NCBI RefSeq assembly: GCF_000722685.1
Contig: NZ_JPFV01000008.1
Span: 62,001 to 126,000, forward strand
Direction: 5' to 3'
DNA from: Streptococcus mitis
GTDB taxonomy: Bacteria; Bacillota; Bacilli; Lactobacillales; Streptococcaceae
DNA length: 64,000 nt
Shown here piece by piece: positions 41,519 to 51,886 of the stretch. The notes under the pieces are model-generated. The model was not told the DNA's origin, did no database searches, and saw only the letters and a list, made by a program, of their open reading frames with translations. The stretch's first letter is position 1. Each line of letters starts with the position of its first letter. The position numbers were made by a program, and so were the translations under genes.

Positions 41519-42499
41519 ATGAAAAATCCAGCTTTATTAGAAGAAATTAAGACCTATCTAGGAAGGGACGAGATTCCAGAAGACTTTGATGCTTTCTGGG
41601 ATGAGGAAGTGAAAAAAGTTTCAACTCTTCCAATCTACCAGTTGGAGGAAAGGAATTTCCACATTCCTCAAGTCAAGTGCTATGAATTAACCTTTGAAGG
41701 AACCAATGAAGGTAAGGTCTATGCACGCGTCGTTCTTCCAAAGAGTGAGGAGAAGGTTCCGCTAATCTTCCATTTCCATGGTTATATGGGACGTGGCTGG
41801 GACTGGGCTGACATGCTGGCCTTCACCGTAGCTGGTTACGGTGTTGTTTCCATGGATGTGCGGGGCCAGTCAGGTTACTCGCAAGACGGCTTGCGTTCTC
41901 CTTTAGGGAATACCGTTAAGGGGCATATCATCCGTGGTGCTGTGGAAGGTCGGGATCAGCTCTTTTATAAGGATGTTTATCTGGATATTTACCAGTTGGT
42001 TGAAATTATTGCCAGTCTGCCACAGGTAGATGAGAAGAGACTTTCTAGTTATGGTGCCTCACAAGGTGGCGCTCTAGCCTTGGTAGCGGCAGCGCTCAAT
42101 CCTCGGATTCAGAAAACAGTTGCCATCTATCCCTTCTTGTCAGACTTTAGACGAGTGCTTGAGATTGGTAATACTAGCGAGGCTTACGACGAACTGTTCC
42201 GTTATTTCAAGTTTCACGATCCCTTCCATGAAACTGAGGAGGACATCATGGCGACCCTTGCCTATATCGATGTGAAAAATCTTGCCCATCGTATCAAGGG
42301 TGAGGTTAAGATGATTACGGGCTTGGACGATGATGTTTGCTACCCTATTACCCAGTTTGCGATTTACAACCGTCTCACCTGCGATAAGGCCTATCGTATC
42401 ATGCCAGAGTATGCTCATGAAGCTATGAATGTTTTTGTCAACGACCAAGTCTACAACTGGCTATGTGGTAGCGAGATACCTTTTAAGTATGTGAAGTGA
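41519..42499 (+). CDS. axe1: Acetyl xylan esterase / cephalosporin C deacetylase family (CE7)
   Basis: A 326-residue alpha/beta hydrolase of carbohydrate esterase family 7. Nucleophile motif G-A-S-Q-G-G (about residue 180), the R-G-Q motif (D-V-R-G-Q-S-G), catalytic Asp in G-L-D-D and His in Y-A-H-E. It removes acetyl groups from small acetylated sugars; cytoplasmic, no signal peptide. Monocistronic with its own terminator. In S. pneumoniae the corresponding gene lies beside the sialidase locus, and here it also borders the sialic-acid region. Confidence 0.92.
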   Translation: MKNPALLEEIKTYLGRDEIPEDFDAFWDEEVKKVSTLPIYQLEERNFHIPQVKCYELTFEGTNEGKVYARVVLPKSEEKVPLIFHFHGYMGRGWDWADMLAFTVAGYGVVSMDVRGQSGYSQDGLRSPLGNTVKGHIIRGAVEGRDQLFYKDVYLDIYQLVEIIASLPQVDEKRLSSYGASQGGALALVAAALNPRIQKTVAIYPFLSDFRRVLEIGNTSEAYDELFRYFKFHDPFHETEEDIMATLAYIDVKNLAHRIKGEVKMITGLDDDVCYPITQFAIYNRLTCDKAYRIMPEYAHEAMNVFVNDQVYNWLCGSEIPFKYVK

Positions 42500-42505
42500 T
42501 GAATG

Positions 42506-42530
42506 AGAGAGCCTAGTAGCTCTCTTTTTG
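42506..42530 (+). terminator. Terminator of axe1
   Basis: AGAGAGC / GCTCTCT 7-bp stem, CTAGTA loop, TTTT. Confidence 0.85.
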
Positions 42531-42579
42531 TATAGAGTCTGCTCAGCAAATATTCTAGTTCACATATATTTTGAAATTC

Positions 42580-42692
42580 ATACTCTTCGAAAATCTCTTC
42601 AAACCACGTCAGCTTTATCTGCAAGCTCAAAACAGTGTCTTGAGTAGCCCGCGGCTAGCTTCCTAGTTTGCTTTTTGATTTTCATTGAGTAT
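42580..42692. repeat. BOX element, inverse orientation, partial boxB
   Basis: Reads ATACTCTTCGAAAATCTC at the left and GATTTTCATTGAGTATGA at the right, the reverse of the other two BOX copies. The middle keeps CACGTCAGC and a CTCAAAACAGTG boxB-like piece. Confidence 0.8.
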
Positions 42693-42763
42693 GAGTTTTT
42701 TTCTTGACCTTGGTGTAAAACAATTCATTTTCTATCTAGTTTGGTATAAGTTCTTTCAATACA

Positions 42764-42793
42764 TTGAAAAGCGTCTGTAAAATGTGTTATAAT
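42764..42793 (+). promoter_or_regulatory. Promoter of the surface protease gene
   Basis: TTGAAA and TATAAT with an 18-base spacer. The -35 is part of a palindrome TTTCAATACATTGAAA (42754-42769). The predicted leader is about 260 bases, with no gene in it. Confidence 0.65.
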
Positions 42794-43032
42794 TTATAAG
42801 AAAATATACAGTTTCGCTACAAATGAACATTTATATATAAGTTTGTGTATAAGATGGTTTTCTCGTTAGGATAATATCTTGTAAAAACGATATTCCTGTA
42901 GATACAGTACTTAAATAGCATTTGTAAAGTAGCAAAATAGTCTATGTCTATTTTTATTGTAAGAATCAAAGTAGAGAGTGTTATGCTAATGGAAACTGTA
43001 ATATTTTATTTTTTAGAATATACTTGGATAAA

Positions 43033-43049
43033 TTAACTTTGAAAGTTAA
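43033..43049. promoter_or_regulatory. 17-base perfect palindrome before the protease ribosome-binding site
   Basis: TTAACTTTGAAAGTTAA is a perfect 8-1-8 palindrome ending two bases before GTGAGG, with the ATG at 43063. It could be a protein-binding site or an mRNA hairpin next to the ribosome site. Confidence 0.55.
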
Positions 43050-43062
43050 AGTGAGGTAATAT

Positions 43063-46000
43063 ATGTTTGTATGTTTAAAGGGTTTAGGGAAATTTCGTAA
43101 ATCCAAAGCTTATGGTTTGGTTGGTTGTTTGACACTATCAGCGGTGATTGGCTTAGCTGCACCAGAGTTACCAGTTATTGGTGGCGGGGTTGTTTATGCT
43201 GATGTCATTCAAGGCGGTGGCGATATTCACGATGTGGATGTTCATAGTAAATCTGCAGAAGGTGTTGCTATGACTTATACCACTTATGATAGCGGAACAA
43301 GTGGAAAACAAACTGCGTCTGGCAGTGGTGTATTCGTAGCGCCGAATGTGATGGTAACAGTAGCTCATAACTACTATGATAAAAACCAAGAGGATAAGTC
43401 TGCGGTCTTGCGTGGTGGGGAGTCTGCTCGTAGTTATGTTGTAATGAACTCGGAAAAGGAGAAAAGCAATAAAGTACCTACTTCTGGTGTATCGGAAGCT
43501 CTTGAAAAAGACTCTATTCACTTGTATAACGGCAAAGACTTTGGTAAAGACTATAGCAATGACTTAGCAGTAGTGGTAACTAAAAAGCCTGTAGAAGCTA
43601 TGACAGGTGGTGAAGATTCACCAAGAGAGTTGAGTCATAAAGAGGTTTCTACTGGTGATAAAATCACTATGGTCGGATATCCTAATGATTTTTCTACTCC
43701 AAATTTAAGTAAAGAAAATAAAACTCGCTTGAAAGACGGTAAGGCTTATTCAGTCTCAACAACTGTGAGCAGTATCAATAAAGAGAGTGGTGCAGTCACT
43801 TATCATTCCTCAGCTTTAGGAGGTTTTTCAGGTGCTCCTTTGTTTAATGATAAGGGAGAGGTAGTCGGTATCCACCAGCACGGAACAAATACTTCAAACG
43901 CTCCTGAGAGTGAGCGTATTGGCGGTGGTACTATCTTTACGGACAAGCACAGAGCTTGGATTCGTTCTATGATTGATCAATATGGTATAAAGGGTTGGTA
44001 TATAGATGGTGCAAACCGTTACTACTATGATGAAAATCATATAGCTTTAAAAGATGTAGAGTCTGAGATTGACGGTGCTTTGTATAGTTTTGATGAAAAA
44101 GGTCGAGCTACTTTAGTAAAAGGTGAAGAAAAAGGTCGTGTTCTACTTCGAGTGGAAGATACTAAAGGAACTCGTTTGATTTCAGATAAGGTTGTTCAGG
44201 AAGGTTCTGTTGGAAGTGGCTTGAATTTTCATTTAAGACAAAATCCAGACTTCAAACAGTTAATAGCAACTTCCCCAACAGCTAAAGTGGTATCCTATAA
44301 CGGAGTGCCGATTAACAAACTAGCAAGTGATACTACTTGGTCTGATGACTATGTCAGTAAGTTAGCTTTAGGAGATACAATTATAAGAGCGGTAGTAGAT
44401 TCGGCAACTCCTCCATCTACGTCTTCTTCGGATTTTGCAAGAACTGAAGTTGGTAAAGTCGATTTGAGTGGTAAATCGAACTTACCTGTACCTAGTAAAG
44501 AGGTGTTACAAGCTCCGAATGGCTCAGAAAATTTCTATGCTACAACGCACATTCAAACGCCAGATGGGTCGGGGTCAGGTACTTTAATTGCACCAAATTT
44601 GGTGTTAACAGTCGCTCATAATTTTTTAACAGTTAAAGGTTCTGAGGTAGTTACTAAATCTGGTCGTACCAATACAGTGTATAAAGCAACTTTGCCGAAT
44701 GGTAAGTCTGTGAATTTTTCAGATGATGATATTGTTTATTGGAATAAAAAAGATTCAGTATTTGGATTTAAAAATGACTTAGCTTTGGTTCGGTTAAAAG
44801 AAGCAGTAAAAGGAGTAACTCCTGTAGAGGTTGTAAAACAATCTTCGAAAGTTGCAGAGGGGGATTCAGTTTCGGTCTATGGTTTTCCAGATAACAAGCT
44901 AAGTCCAGTTTTAGATAGCAAAGTAGTAGGAACTACAGACTTCGGTTCTGGAATAGAGGGAATTAGCTACGGAGGTACGAAACCTGGAGCGTCTGGTGGT
45001 GGTCTTTATAATGATAAAGGTGCTTTAATTGGAGTTCACCAAAATGGTGTTGTAGGAAGCCGTAGTGGTGGTTTGGTTTTATCAAAAGAGCAGTTGGATT
45101 GGGTTCGTTCTTATATTGAGGGTCAACCAAAAGATCCTGTCTATGTGGAAGATAAAGAAGTGGAACCTTCTAAGAAGGATTCGGATAAGGATTTAGCTGG
45201 GAAATTAGATCCAAAAAAAGATAGTGGAAAAGAAGATTCTGGTATTTTAGGTACATCTGGTGGCTTTGCAGCTCCTACAGTAGCTAAGCCAGAGTTTACA
45301 GGTGGCGTGAATGGAGGCGACTCACTTGTTACAGAAGTTCCAGAGTACAGAGGTTTCCTATCCACATTAGGAGATTCTCCAGCTCCTACAGTCTCTAAGC
45401 CAGAGTTTACAGGTGGCGTGAATGGAGGCGACTCACTTGTTGCAGAAGTTCCAGAGTATAGCGGTGTTCTCTCCACATTAGGAGATTCTCCAGCTCCTAC
45501 AGTAGCTAAGCCAGAGTTTAAAGGTGGCGTGAATGGAGGCGAATCGCTTGTTACAGAAGTTCCAGAGTATAGCGGTATTATATCCACATTAGGAGATTCT
45601 CCAGCTCCTACAGTAGCTAAGCCAGAGTTTAAAGGTGGCGTGAATGGGGGCGACTCACTTGTTACAGAAGTTCCAGAGTATAGCGGTATTCTATCCACAT
45701 TAGGAGATTCTCCAGCTCCTACAGTAGCTAAGCCAGAGTTTACAGGTGGCGTGAATGGGGGCGACTCACTTGTTGCAGAAGTTCCAGAGTATAGCGGTGT
45801 TCTATCCACATTAGGTAATTCTCCAGCTCCTACAGTCGTTAAGCCAGAGTTTACAGGTGGCGTGAATGGAGGCGACTCACTTGTTGCAGAAGTTCCAGAG
45901 TATAGCGGAGTTCTCTCCACATTAGGAGATTCTCCAGCTCCTACAGTAGCTAAGCCAGAGTTTAAAGGTGGCGTGAATGGTGCGGATGCTGATGTCCACC

Positions 46001-46773
46001 ACCTTCCAGCTTTCACAGATGGCGTGAATGGAGGTGAATCTCCGATACTAGAAATCCCAGAATATATGGGTCCATTATCAACCTCAGGAGAAGGAAGTTC
46101 AGTAGTGAAATCTACTGATAAACAAGTAAATAATAAAAACACTAAAGATGAATCAGAAACGAAGCACGTTATCACAGGAATTGCTAGTTCACAACGTATT
46201 TTAAAAAATGAAACAGGAAGTATTCAAATTCAAGCTTCAGAAGAAGTATTGAAAAATGTGATAGGTATTCAAATGCAAGAAGTTCAAGTTAGTGATTTAA
46301 GTTCATTAAACTACAAAGCATTTGATATCAAATTGAAGGATGTAAATGGCAGATATGTTAAACCTGAAGGAAAAGTCCTTGTTACTTTTGCTATAGATCA
46401 GTCCGTTGAGAATGTTTATGCTGTAGATCCAGAAGGAAAACTACACACTATTGAATTCGAACAAAAAGATGGAAAGATTATTTTTGAAATTAACAATTCT
46501 AGTATTTATGCGATGACTTTCCGACACTCCATTGACAATACACCATTTAAAAAGCCTACAGAAGATAACAAGGCTGAGGAACTTTCACTGTCGCCTAAAT
46601 TGTTATCAACAAATGAAAACTCTGAATCTAATCGATTAGAGAATAAAGTAAGTAATAATGAGCAGTCTAAGTTACCAAATACAGGTGAGAATAAATCAAT
46701 AACAACAGTTTTGCTTGGTTTTGTGGGAATGATCCTTGGAATAATGATTTTCTATAAACAAAAAGACAGTTAA
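43063..46773 (+). CDS. LPXTG-anchored surface serine protease with two trypsin-like domains
   Basis: A 1236-residue wall-anchored protein. Signal peptide 1 to about 47. Protease domain 1 about 65-305 with triad H102 (V-T-V-A-H-N), D167 (S-N-D-L-A) and S256 (G-G-F-S-G-A-P). A linker follows with one cell-wall-binding-like unit (G-W-Y-I-D-G, 311-350). Domain 2 about 485-685 has triad H519, D572 and S644 (G-A-S-G-G-G). Both resemble glutamyl-endopeptidase (S1B) enzymes. A charged stalk leads into 37-residue Pro/Gly repeats (about 736-995), a beta-rich region, L-P-N-T-G at 1204-1208, a hydrophobic segment and a basic tail for sortase. It sits where pneumococci carry nanA. Host or bacterial surface targets unknown. 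Confidence 0.9.
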   Translation: MFVCLKGLGKFRKSKAYGLVGCLTLSAVIGLAAPELPVIGGGVVYADVIQGGGDIHDVDVHSKSAEGVAMTYTTYDSGTSGKQTASGSGVFVAPNVMVTVAHNYYDKNQEDKSAVLRGGESARSYVVMNSEKEKSNKVPTSGVSEALEKDSIHLYNGKDFGKDYSNDLAVVVTKKPVEAMTGGEDSPRELSHKEVSTGDKITMVGYPNDFSTPNLSKENKTRLKDGKAYSVSTTVSSINKESGAVTYHSSALGGFSGAPLFNDKGEVVGIHQHGTNTSNAPESERIGGGTIFTDKHRAWIRSMIDQYGIKGWYIDGANRYYYDENHIALKDVESEIDGALYSFDEKGRATLVKGEEKGRVLLRVEDTKGTRLISDKVVQEGSVGSGLNFHLRQNPDFKQLIATSPTAKVVSYNGVPINKLASDTTWSDDYVSKLALGDTIIRAVVDSATPPSTSSSDFARTEVGKVDLSGKSNLPVPSKEVLQAPNGSENFYATTHIQTPDGSGSGTLIAPNLVLTVAHNFLTVKGSEVVTKSGRTNTVYKATLPNGKSVNFSDDDIVYWNKKDSVFGFKNDLALVRLKEAVKGVTPVEVVKQSSKVAEGDSVSVYGFPDNKLSPVLDSKVVGTTDFGSGIEGISYGGTKPGASGGGLYNDKGALIGVHQNGVVGSRSGGLVLSKEQLDWVRSYIEGQPKDPVYVEDKEVEPSKKDSDKDLAGKLDPKKDSGKEDSGILGTSGGFAAPTVAKPEFTGGVNGGDSLVTEVPEYRGFLSTLGDSPAPTVSKPEFTGGVNGGDSLVAEVPEYSGVLSTLGDSPAPTVAKPEFKGGVNGGESLVTEVPEYSGIISTLGDSPAPTVAKPEFKGGVNGGDSLVTEVPEYSGILSTLGDSPAPTVAKPEFTGGVNGGDSLVAEVPEYSGVLSTLGNSPAPTVVKPEFTGGVNGGDSLVAEVPEYSGVLSTLGDSPAPTVAKPEFKGGVNGADADVHHLPAFTDGVNGGESPILEIPEYMGPLSTSGEGSSVVKSTDKQVNNKNTKDESETKHVITGIASSQRILKNETGSIQIQASEEVLKNVIGIQMQEVQVSDLSSLNYKAFDIKLKDVNGRYVKPEGKVLVTFAIDQSVENVYAVDPEGKLHTIEFEQKDGKIIFEINNSSIYAMTFRHSIDNTPFKKPTEDNKAEELSLSPKLLSTNENSESNRLENKVSNNEQSKLPNTGENKSITTVLLGFVGMILGIMIFYKQKDS
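45270..46046 (+). repeat. 111-bp tandem repeats in the surface protease stalk
   Basis: Units start at 45270, 45381, 45492, 45603, 45714, 45825 and 45936, exactly 111 bases apart. Six are full 37-residue units beginning A-P-T-V-A-K-P-E-F and containing G-G-V-N-G-G and S-T-L-G; the seventh diverges halfway. Neighbouring units differ by few bases, so copy number should vary between strains. Confidence 0.95.
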
Positions 46774-46819
46774 CTTTGTCTTCAGTTGTTCTTTGAACTT
46801 TTATGTTCATATAAAATAA

Positions 46820-46867
46820 GCCAGTCTGGAATCTAATAAGATAGTTAGAATTCTGGGCTGGTTTTAT
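46820..46867 (+). terminator. Terminator of the surface protease gene
   Basis: GCCAG...CTGG outer stem with an inner TCTAA / TTAGA helix, A-rich left and TTTTATT right flanks. Confidence 0.6.
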
Positions 46868-46925
46868 TGATATAAATTGAGATAGAGAGGTAAATAAACG
46901 TAATAGATGTGAATTATTTCCCCTG

Positions 46926-47025
46926 CTGAAACTACTTTCAGAAACAGCTGTTCTATAAAATACTTTTGAAACTGAAATCTATTCTATGACAAAGTATTGA
47001 AAGCGCTTAACAAATGGTATATAAT
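46926..47025 (+). promoter_or_regulatory. nanE operon promoter with candidate NanR site and cre
   Basis: TTGAAA (46997-47002) and TATAAT (47020-47025) are 17 bases apart. The -35 is embedded in TTGAAAGCGCTTAACA, close to a catabolite (cre) site for CcpA. At 46926-46941, CTGAAACTACTTTCAG is a perfect inverted repeat, and its centre lies about 70 bases before the -35. The same repeat precedes the N-acetylneuraminate lyase gene. Confidence 0.75.
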
Positions 47026-47059
47026 GACCTCATAAGAACAAAGAAAAGGAGGAAAGAGG

Positions 47060-47758
47060 ATGCCACAGATTACTAAAGAAGCCTTGATTGCACAAATCAA
47101 AGATGGAATCATCGTTTCTTGTCAGGCCCTTCCTCACGAACCGCTTTATACAGAAGCGGGAGGAGTCATTCCCTTGCTGGTCAAAGCGGCTGAGCAAGGT
47201 GGAGCAGTCGGTATCCGAGCAAATAGTGTTCGTGATATCAAAGAAATAAAGGAGGTTACAAAACTTCCGATTATCGGGATTATCAAACGAGATTATCCGC
47301 CACAAGAACCCTTCATCACGGCTACCATGAAAGAAGTTGATGAATTGGCAGAACTTGATATAGAGGTCATTGCTCTGGATTGTACCAAGCGTGAACGCTA
47401 CGATGGTTTAGAGATTCAGGAGTTTATCCGTCAGGTTAAGGAGAAATACCCTAACCAGCTCTTGATGGCTGACACAAGTACTTTCGAAGAAGGACTAGCA
47501 GCTGTAGAAGCAGGAATTGACTTTGTCGGAACAACCTTATCAGGCTATACATCTTATAGTCCAAAAGTGGACGGACCAGATTTTGAATTGATCAAAAAAC
47601 TCTGTGATGCAGGAGTGGATGTCATTGCAGAAGGAAAAATTCATACACCAGAACAAGCCAAACAAATCCTTGGATATGGAGTGAGGGGCATTGTTGTTGG
47701 TGGCGCCATTACTAGACCAAAAGAGATTACAGAACGCTTCGTTGCTGGTCTTAAATAA
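47060..47758 (+). CDS. nanE: N-acetylmannosamine-6-phosphate 2-epimerase
   Basis: A 232-residue TIM-barrel epimerase turning ManNAc-6-P into GlcNAc-6-P in sialic-acid catabolism. I-V-S-C-Q-A-L-P at the N-terminus, [24 protein letters not shown] and V-V-G-G-A-I-T-R-P are family signatures including the catalytic Lys and Glu region. GGAGG precedes the ATG. First gene of the nanE-satABC transcript, behind a promoter with NanR-like and cre sites. Confidence 0.95.
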   Translation: MPQITKEALIAQIKDGIIVSCQALPHEPLYTEAGGVIPLLVKAAEQGGAVGIRANSVRDIKEIKEVTKLPIIGIIKRDYPPQEPFITATMKEVDELAELDIEVIALDCTKRERYDGLEIQEFIRQVKEKYPNQLLMADTSTFEEGLAAVEAGIDFVGTTLSGYTSYSPKVDGPDFELIKKLCDAGVDVIAEGKIHTPEQAKQILGYGVRGIVVGGAITRPKEITERFVAGLK

Positions 47759-47821
47759 CACAATCTCAAAGCAGAGGAGAGTGGTGGATGCGTCGGATGA
47801 AATGAAAACGGATACAAATAA

Positions 47822-49201
<1,380 letters not shown>

Positions 49202-49220
49202 GCACTGAATCAGATTGACT

Positions 49221-49267
49221 CCTCCCTTTTCCCTGTGCATAATCTATGTAAGAAAAGGGAGGATTTT
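49221..49267 (+). terminator. Partial terminator / stabilising hairpin between satA and satB
   Basis: CCTCCCTTTTC / GAAAAGGGAGG perfect 11-bp stem with a 20-base loop, then ATTTTATTT. A typical device to set high binding-protein to permease ratios. Confidence 0.75.
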
Positions 49268-49401
49268 ATTTGAAATATCAGAAACTGTCACGAAATTAAA
49301 ATGAAGTTCTTACATAAGCGAATCTTAAAAAATTTCATTTTGATTTTAAAACTGTTCAAGAAAATCCAAAATATTCTATTTGTGAAAGAGAGGTGCCGAC
49401 T

Positions 49402-50289
49402 GTGAAAGTCAATAAAATTCGTATGCGGGAAACAGTGATTTCCTACGCTTTCTTAGCACCAGTATTATTCTTCTTTGTCATCTTTGTATTGGTTCCTATG
49501 ATTATGGGATTCATTACAAGTTTCTTTAACTATTCAATGACTAAATTTGAGTTTGTGGGCTTGGACAACTACATTCGCATGTTTAAAGACCCTGTCTTTA
49601 TGAAGTCTTTGATTAACACAGTTATTTTGGTTGTTGGATCTGTACCGATTGTTGTTCTCTTTTCGCTCTTTGTGGCGTCGCAAACCTACCATCAAAATGC
49701 TATTGCCAGATCTTTCTACCGTTTCGTCTTCTTCCTTCCTGTTGTAACAGGTAGTGTTGCCGTAACAGTTGTTTGGAAATGGATTTATGACCCATTATCA
49801 GGGATTCTAAACTTTGTCCTTAAGTCAAGCCATATCATCAGCCAGAATATTTCTTGGTTGGGAGATAAACACTGGGCATTACTGGCAATTATGATTATCC
49901 TCTTGACAACTTCAGTTGGTCAACCAATCATCCTCTACATAGCTGCTATGGGGAATATTGACAATTCACTGGTTGAAGCGGCTCGTGTAGACGGTGCAAC
50001 TGAATTTCAAGTTTTCTGGAAGATTAAATGGCCAAGCCTTCTTCCAACAACTCTCTACATCGCAATCATCACAACAATTAACTCATTTCAAGTTTTCGCC
50101 TTGATTCAACTATTAACATCTGGTGGGCCAAACTACTCAACAAGTACCTTGATGTACTACCTTTACGAAAAAGCCTTCCAATTGACCGAATACGGGTATG
50201 CTAATACTATTGGTGTCTTCTTGGCAGTCATGATTGCTATTGTAAGCTTTGTTCAATTTAAGGCGCTCGGAAATGACGTAGAATATTAA
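49402..50289 (+). CDS. satB: Sialic-acid ABC transporter permease (SatB-like)
   Basis: A 295-residue CUT1 permease with six membrane segments and the ATPase-coupling EAA loop E-A-A-R-V-D-G-A-T near residue 200. The start is taken as GTG at 49402, eight bases after GAGAGG, giving V-K-V-N-K-I-R; the GTG at 49393 overlaps the ribosome site. It pairs with the next permease. No ATPase gene is in the operon; in streptococci MsmK, encoded elsewhere, energises SatABC. Confidence 0.92.
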   Translation: MKVNKIRMRETVISYAFLAPVLFFFVIFVLVPMIMGFITSFFNYSMTKFEFVGLDNYIRMFKDPVFMKSLINTVILVVGSVPIVVLFSLFVASQTYHQNAIARSFYRFVFFLPVVTGSVAVTVVWKWIYDPLSGILNFVLKSSHIISQNISWLGDKHWALLAIMIILLTTSVGQPIILYIAAMGNIDNSLVEAARVDGATEFQVFWKIKWPSLLPTTLYIAIITTINSFQVFALIQLLTSGGPNYSTSTLMYYLYEKAFQLTEYGYANTIGVFLAVMIAIVSFVQFKALGNDVEY

Positions 50290-50304
50290 AGAAAGGAGAC
50301 AGCT

Positions 50305-51144
50305 ATGCAATCTACACAAAAGAAACCTATAACAGCTTTCACTGTTATTTCAACTATTATCTTGCTCTTGTTGACCGTGCTGTTCATCTTTCCATTCTAC
50401 TGGATTTTGACAGGGGCCTTCAAATCACAACCTGATACCATCGTTATTCCACCACAATGGTTCCCTAAAATGCCAACCATGGAAAACTTCCAACAACTCA
50501 TGGTGCAAAACCCTGCTATGCAGTGGATGTGGAACTCTGTGTTTATCTCATTGGTAACCATGTTCTTAGTCTGTGCGACCTCATCTCTAGCAGGTTATGT
50601 ATTGGCTAAAAAACGTTTCTATGGGCAACGTATTCTCTTTGCAATCTTTATTGCTGCTATGGCACTTCCAAAACAAGTTGTCCTTGTACCATTGGTACGT
50701 ATCGTCAACTTCATGGGAATTCACGATACTCTCTGGGCAGTTATCTTGCCTTTGATTGGATGGCCATTCGGGGTCTTCCTCATGAAACAGTTCAGTGAGA
50801 ATATTCCTACAGAGTTGCTTGAATCAGCTAAAATCGACGGTTGTGGTGAGATTCGTACCTTCTGGAGCGTAGCCTTCCCAATTGTGAAACCAGGATTTGC
50901 AGCTCTTGCAATCTTTACCTTCATCAATACATGGAACGACTACTTCATGCAGTTGGTAATGTTGACTTCACGTAATAATTTGACCATTTCACTCGGTGTT
51001 GCGACTATGCAGGCTGAAATGGCAACCAACTATGGTTTGATCATGGCAGGTGCAGCTCTTGCTGCTGTGCCAATCGTAACAGTCTTCTTAGTATTCCAAA
51101 AATCCTTTACTCAAGGTATTACTATGGGAGCGGTCAAAGGTTAA
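50305..51144 (+). CDS. satC: Sialic-acid ABC transporter permease (SatC-like)
   Basis: A 279-residue CUT1 permease, six membrane segments, coupling loop E-S-A-K-I-D-G-C-G near residue 175. AAAGGAG lies before the ATG, 15 bases after satB. Together with SatA and SatB it forms the sialic-acid importer lacking a dedicated ATPase. The stop is followed by a long inverted repeat rather than a clear terminator. Confidence 0.92.
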   Translation: MQSTQKKPITAFTVISTIILLLLTVLFIFPFYWILTGAFKSQPDTIVIPPQWFPKMPTMENFQQLMVQNPAMQWMWNSVFISLVTMFLVCATSSLAGYVLAKKRFYGQRILFAIFIAAMALPKQVVLVPLVRIVNFMGIHDTLWAVILPLIGWPFGVFLMKQFSENIPTELLESAKIDGCGEIRTFWSVAFPIVKPGFAALAIFTFINTWNDYFMQLVMLTSRNNLTISLGVATMQAEMATNYGLIMAGAALAAVPIVTVFLVFQKSFTQGITMGAVKG

Positions 51145-51207
51145 GAAAAGTAAACTGGTGTGTTAAGATTGCGGAAGTGGTCTTGATATGCTATGGAAAT
51201 ATAGATG

Positions 51208-51270
51208 TTATAAGTGTCTACAAAATGTTGGGTATTTGCTTACCTTAGAGATTTTGTTAGACACTTATAA
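51208..51270. repeat. Long inverted repeat between satC and the YhcH gene
   Basis: Arms TTATAAGTGTCTACAAAAT (51208-51226) and ATTTTGTTAGACACTTATAA (51251-51270) pair over about 18 of 19 positions around a 24-base loop. No T run follows, so it is not an ordinary terminator. It may be a dispersed repeat, a processing site or an mRNA stabiliser. Confidence 0.75.
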
Positions 51271-51315
51271 ACTTAAGAATGATTTTAGTTAACTATCAGA
51301 AACGAAGGAAAGAGT

Positions 51316-51768
51316 ATGATTTTTGACGATTTGAAAAACATCACCTTTTACAAAGGAATTCATCCCAATCTAGACAAGGCTATCGACTATCTCTATCAGC
51401 ACCGTAAGGATTCTTTCGAATTAGGAAAGTATGAGATTGATGGGGACAAGGTCTTTCTAGTTGTTCAGGAAAATGTCCTCAATCAAGCTGAAAATGATCA
51501 ATTTGAGTATCATCAGAACTATGCTGACCTGCATTTGCTGGTAGATGGACATGAATATTCGAGCTACGGTTCACGTATCAAAGACGAGGCAGTAGCATTC
51601 GATGAAGCGAGTGACATTGGCTTTGTACATTGTCATGAACACTACCCACTCTTGTTGGGTTATCACAATTTTGCGATTTTCTTCCCAGGAGAACCACACC
51701 AGCCAAATGGCTATGCAGGTATGGAAGAGAAGGTTCGCAAATATCTCTTCAAAATTTTGATTGATTAG
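51316..51768 (+). CDS. YhcH/YjgK/YiaL family protein (NanQ-like)
   Basis: A 150-residue cupin-like protein of the YhcH/YiaL (DUF386) family, often in sialic-acid operons, where NanQ speeds anomerisation of N-acetylneuraminate. Metal-binding region Y-A-D-L-H-L-L-V-D-G-H-E and C-terminal F-A-I-F-F-P-G-E-P-H-Q-P are visible. It follows satABC on the same strand after a 170-base gap with an inverted repeat. Cytoplasmic. Metal-site residues look intact. Confidence 0.9.
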   Translation: MIFDDLKNITFYKGIHPNLDKAIDYLYQHRKDSFELGKYEIDGDKVFLVVQENVLNQAENDQFEYHQNYADLHLLVDGHEYSSYGSRIKDEAVAFDEASDIGFVHCHEHYPLLLGYHNFAIFFPGEPHQPNGYAGMEEKVRKYLFKILID

Positions 51769-51886
51769 AAATAATATGAACTGCTTTTCTGTGAGGTTTT
51801 GATAATACTCTACTATGATATTTATCTTTGTGAGGTAGAGAAATGAGATCTTATTGTCAGTATGTTTATTCAGAAATGCTATAGGT

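Noticed and set aside
45270..46046. Regularly spaced repeats as a possible CRISPR array
   Set aside because: Units are directly contiguous 111-bp coding repeats without unique spacers and keep the reading frame.
45141..46175. A 344-codon open frame on the minus strand opposite the protease repeats
   Set aside because: It is the shadow of the 111-bp repeats and charged stalk; composition is repetitive, it has no ribosome site, and the plus strand encodes a clear LPXTG protein.
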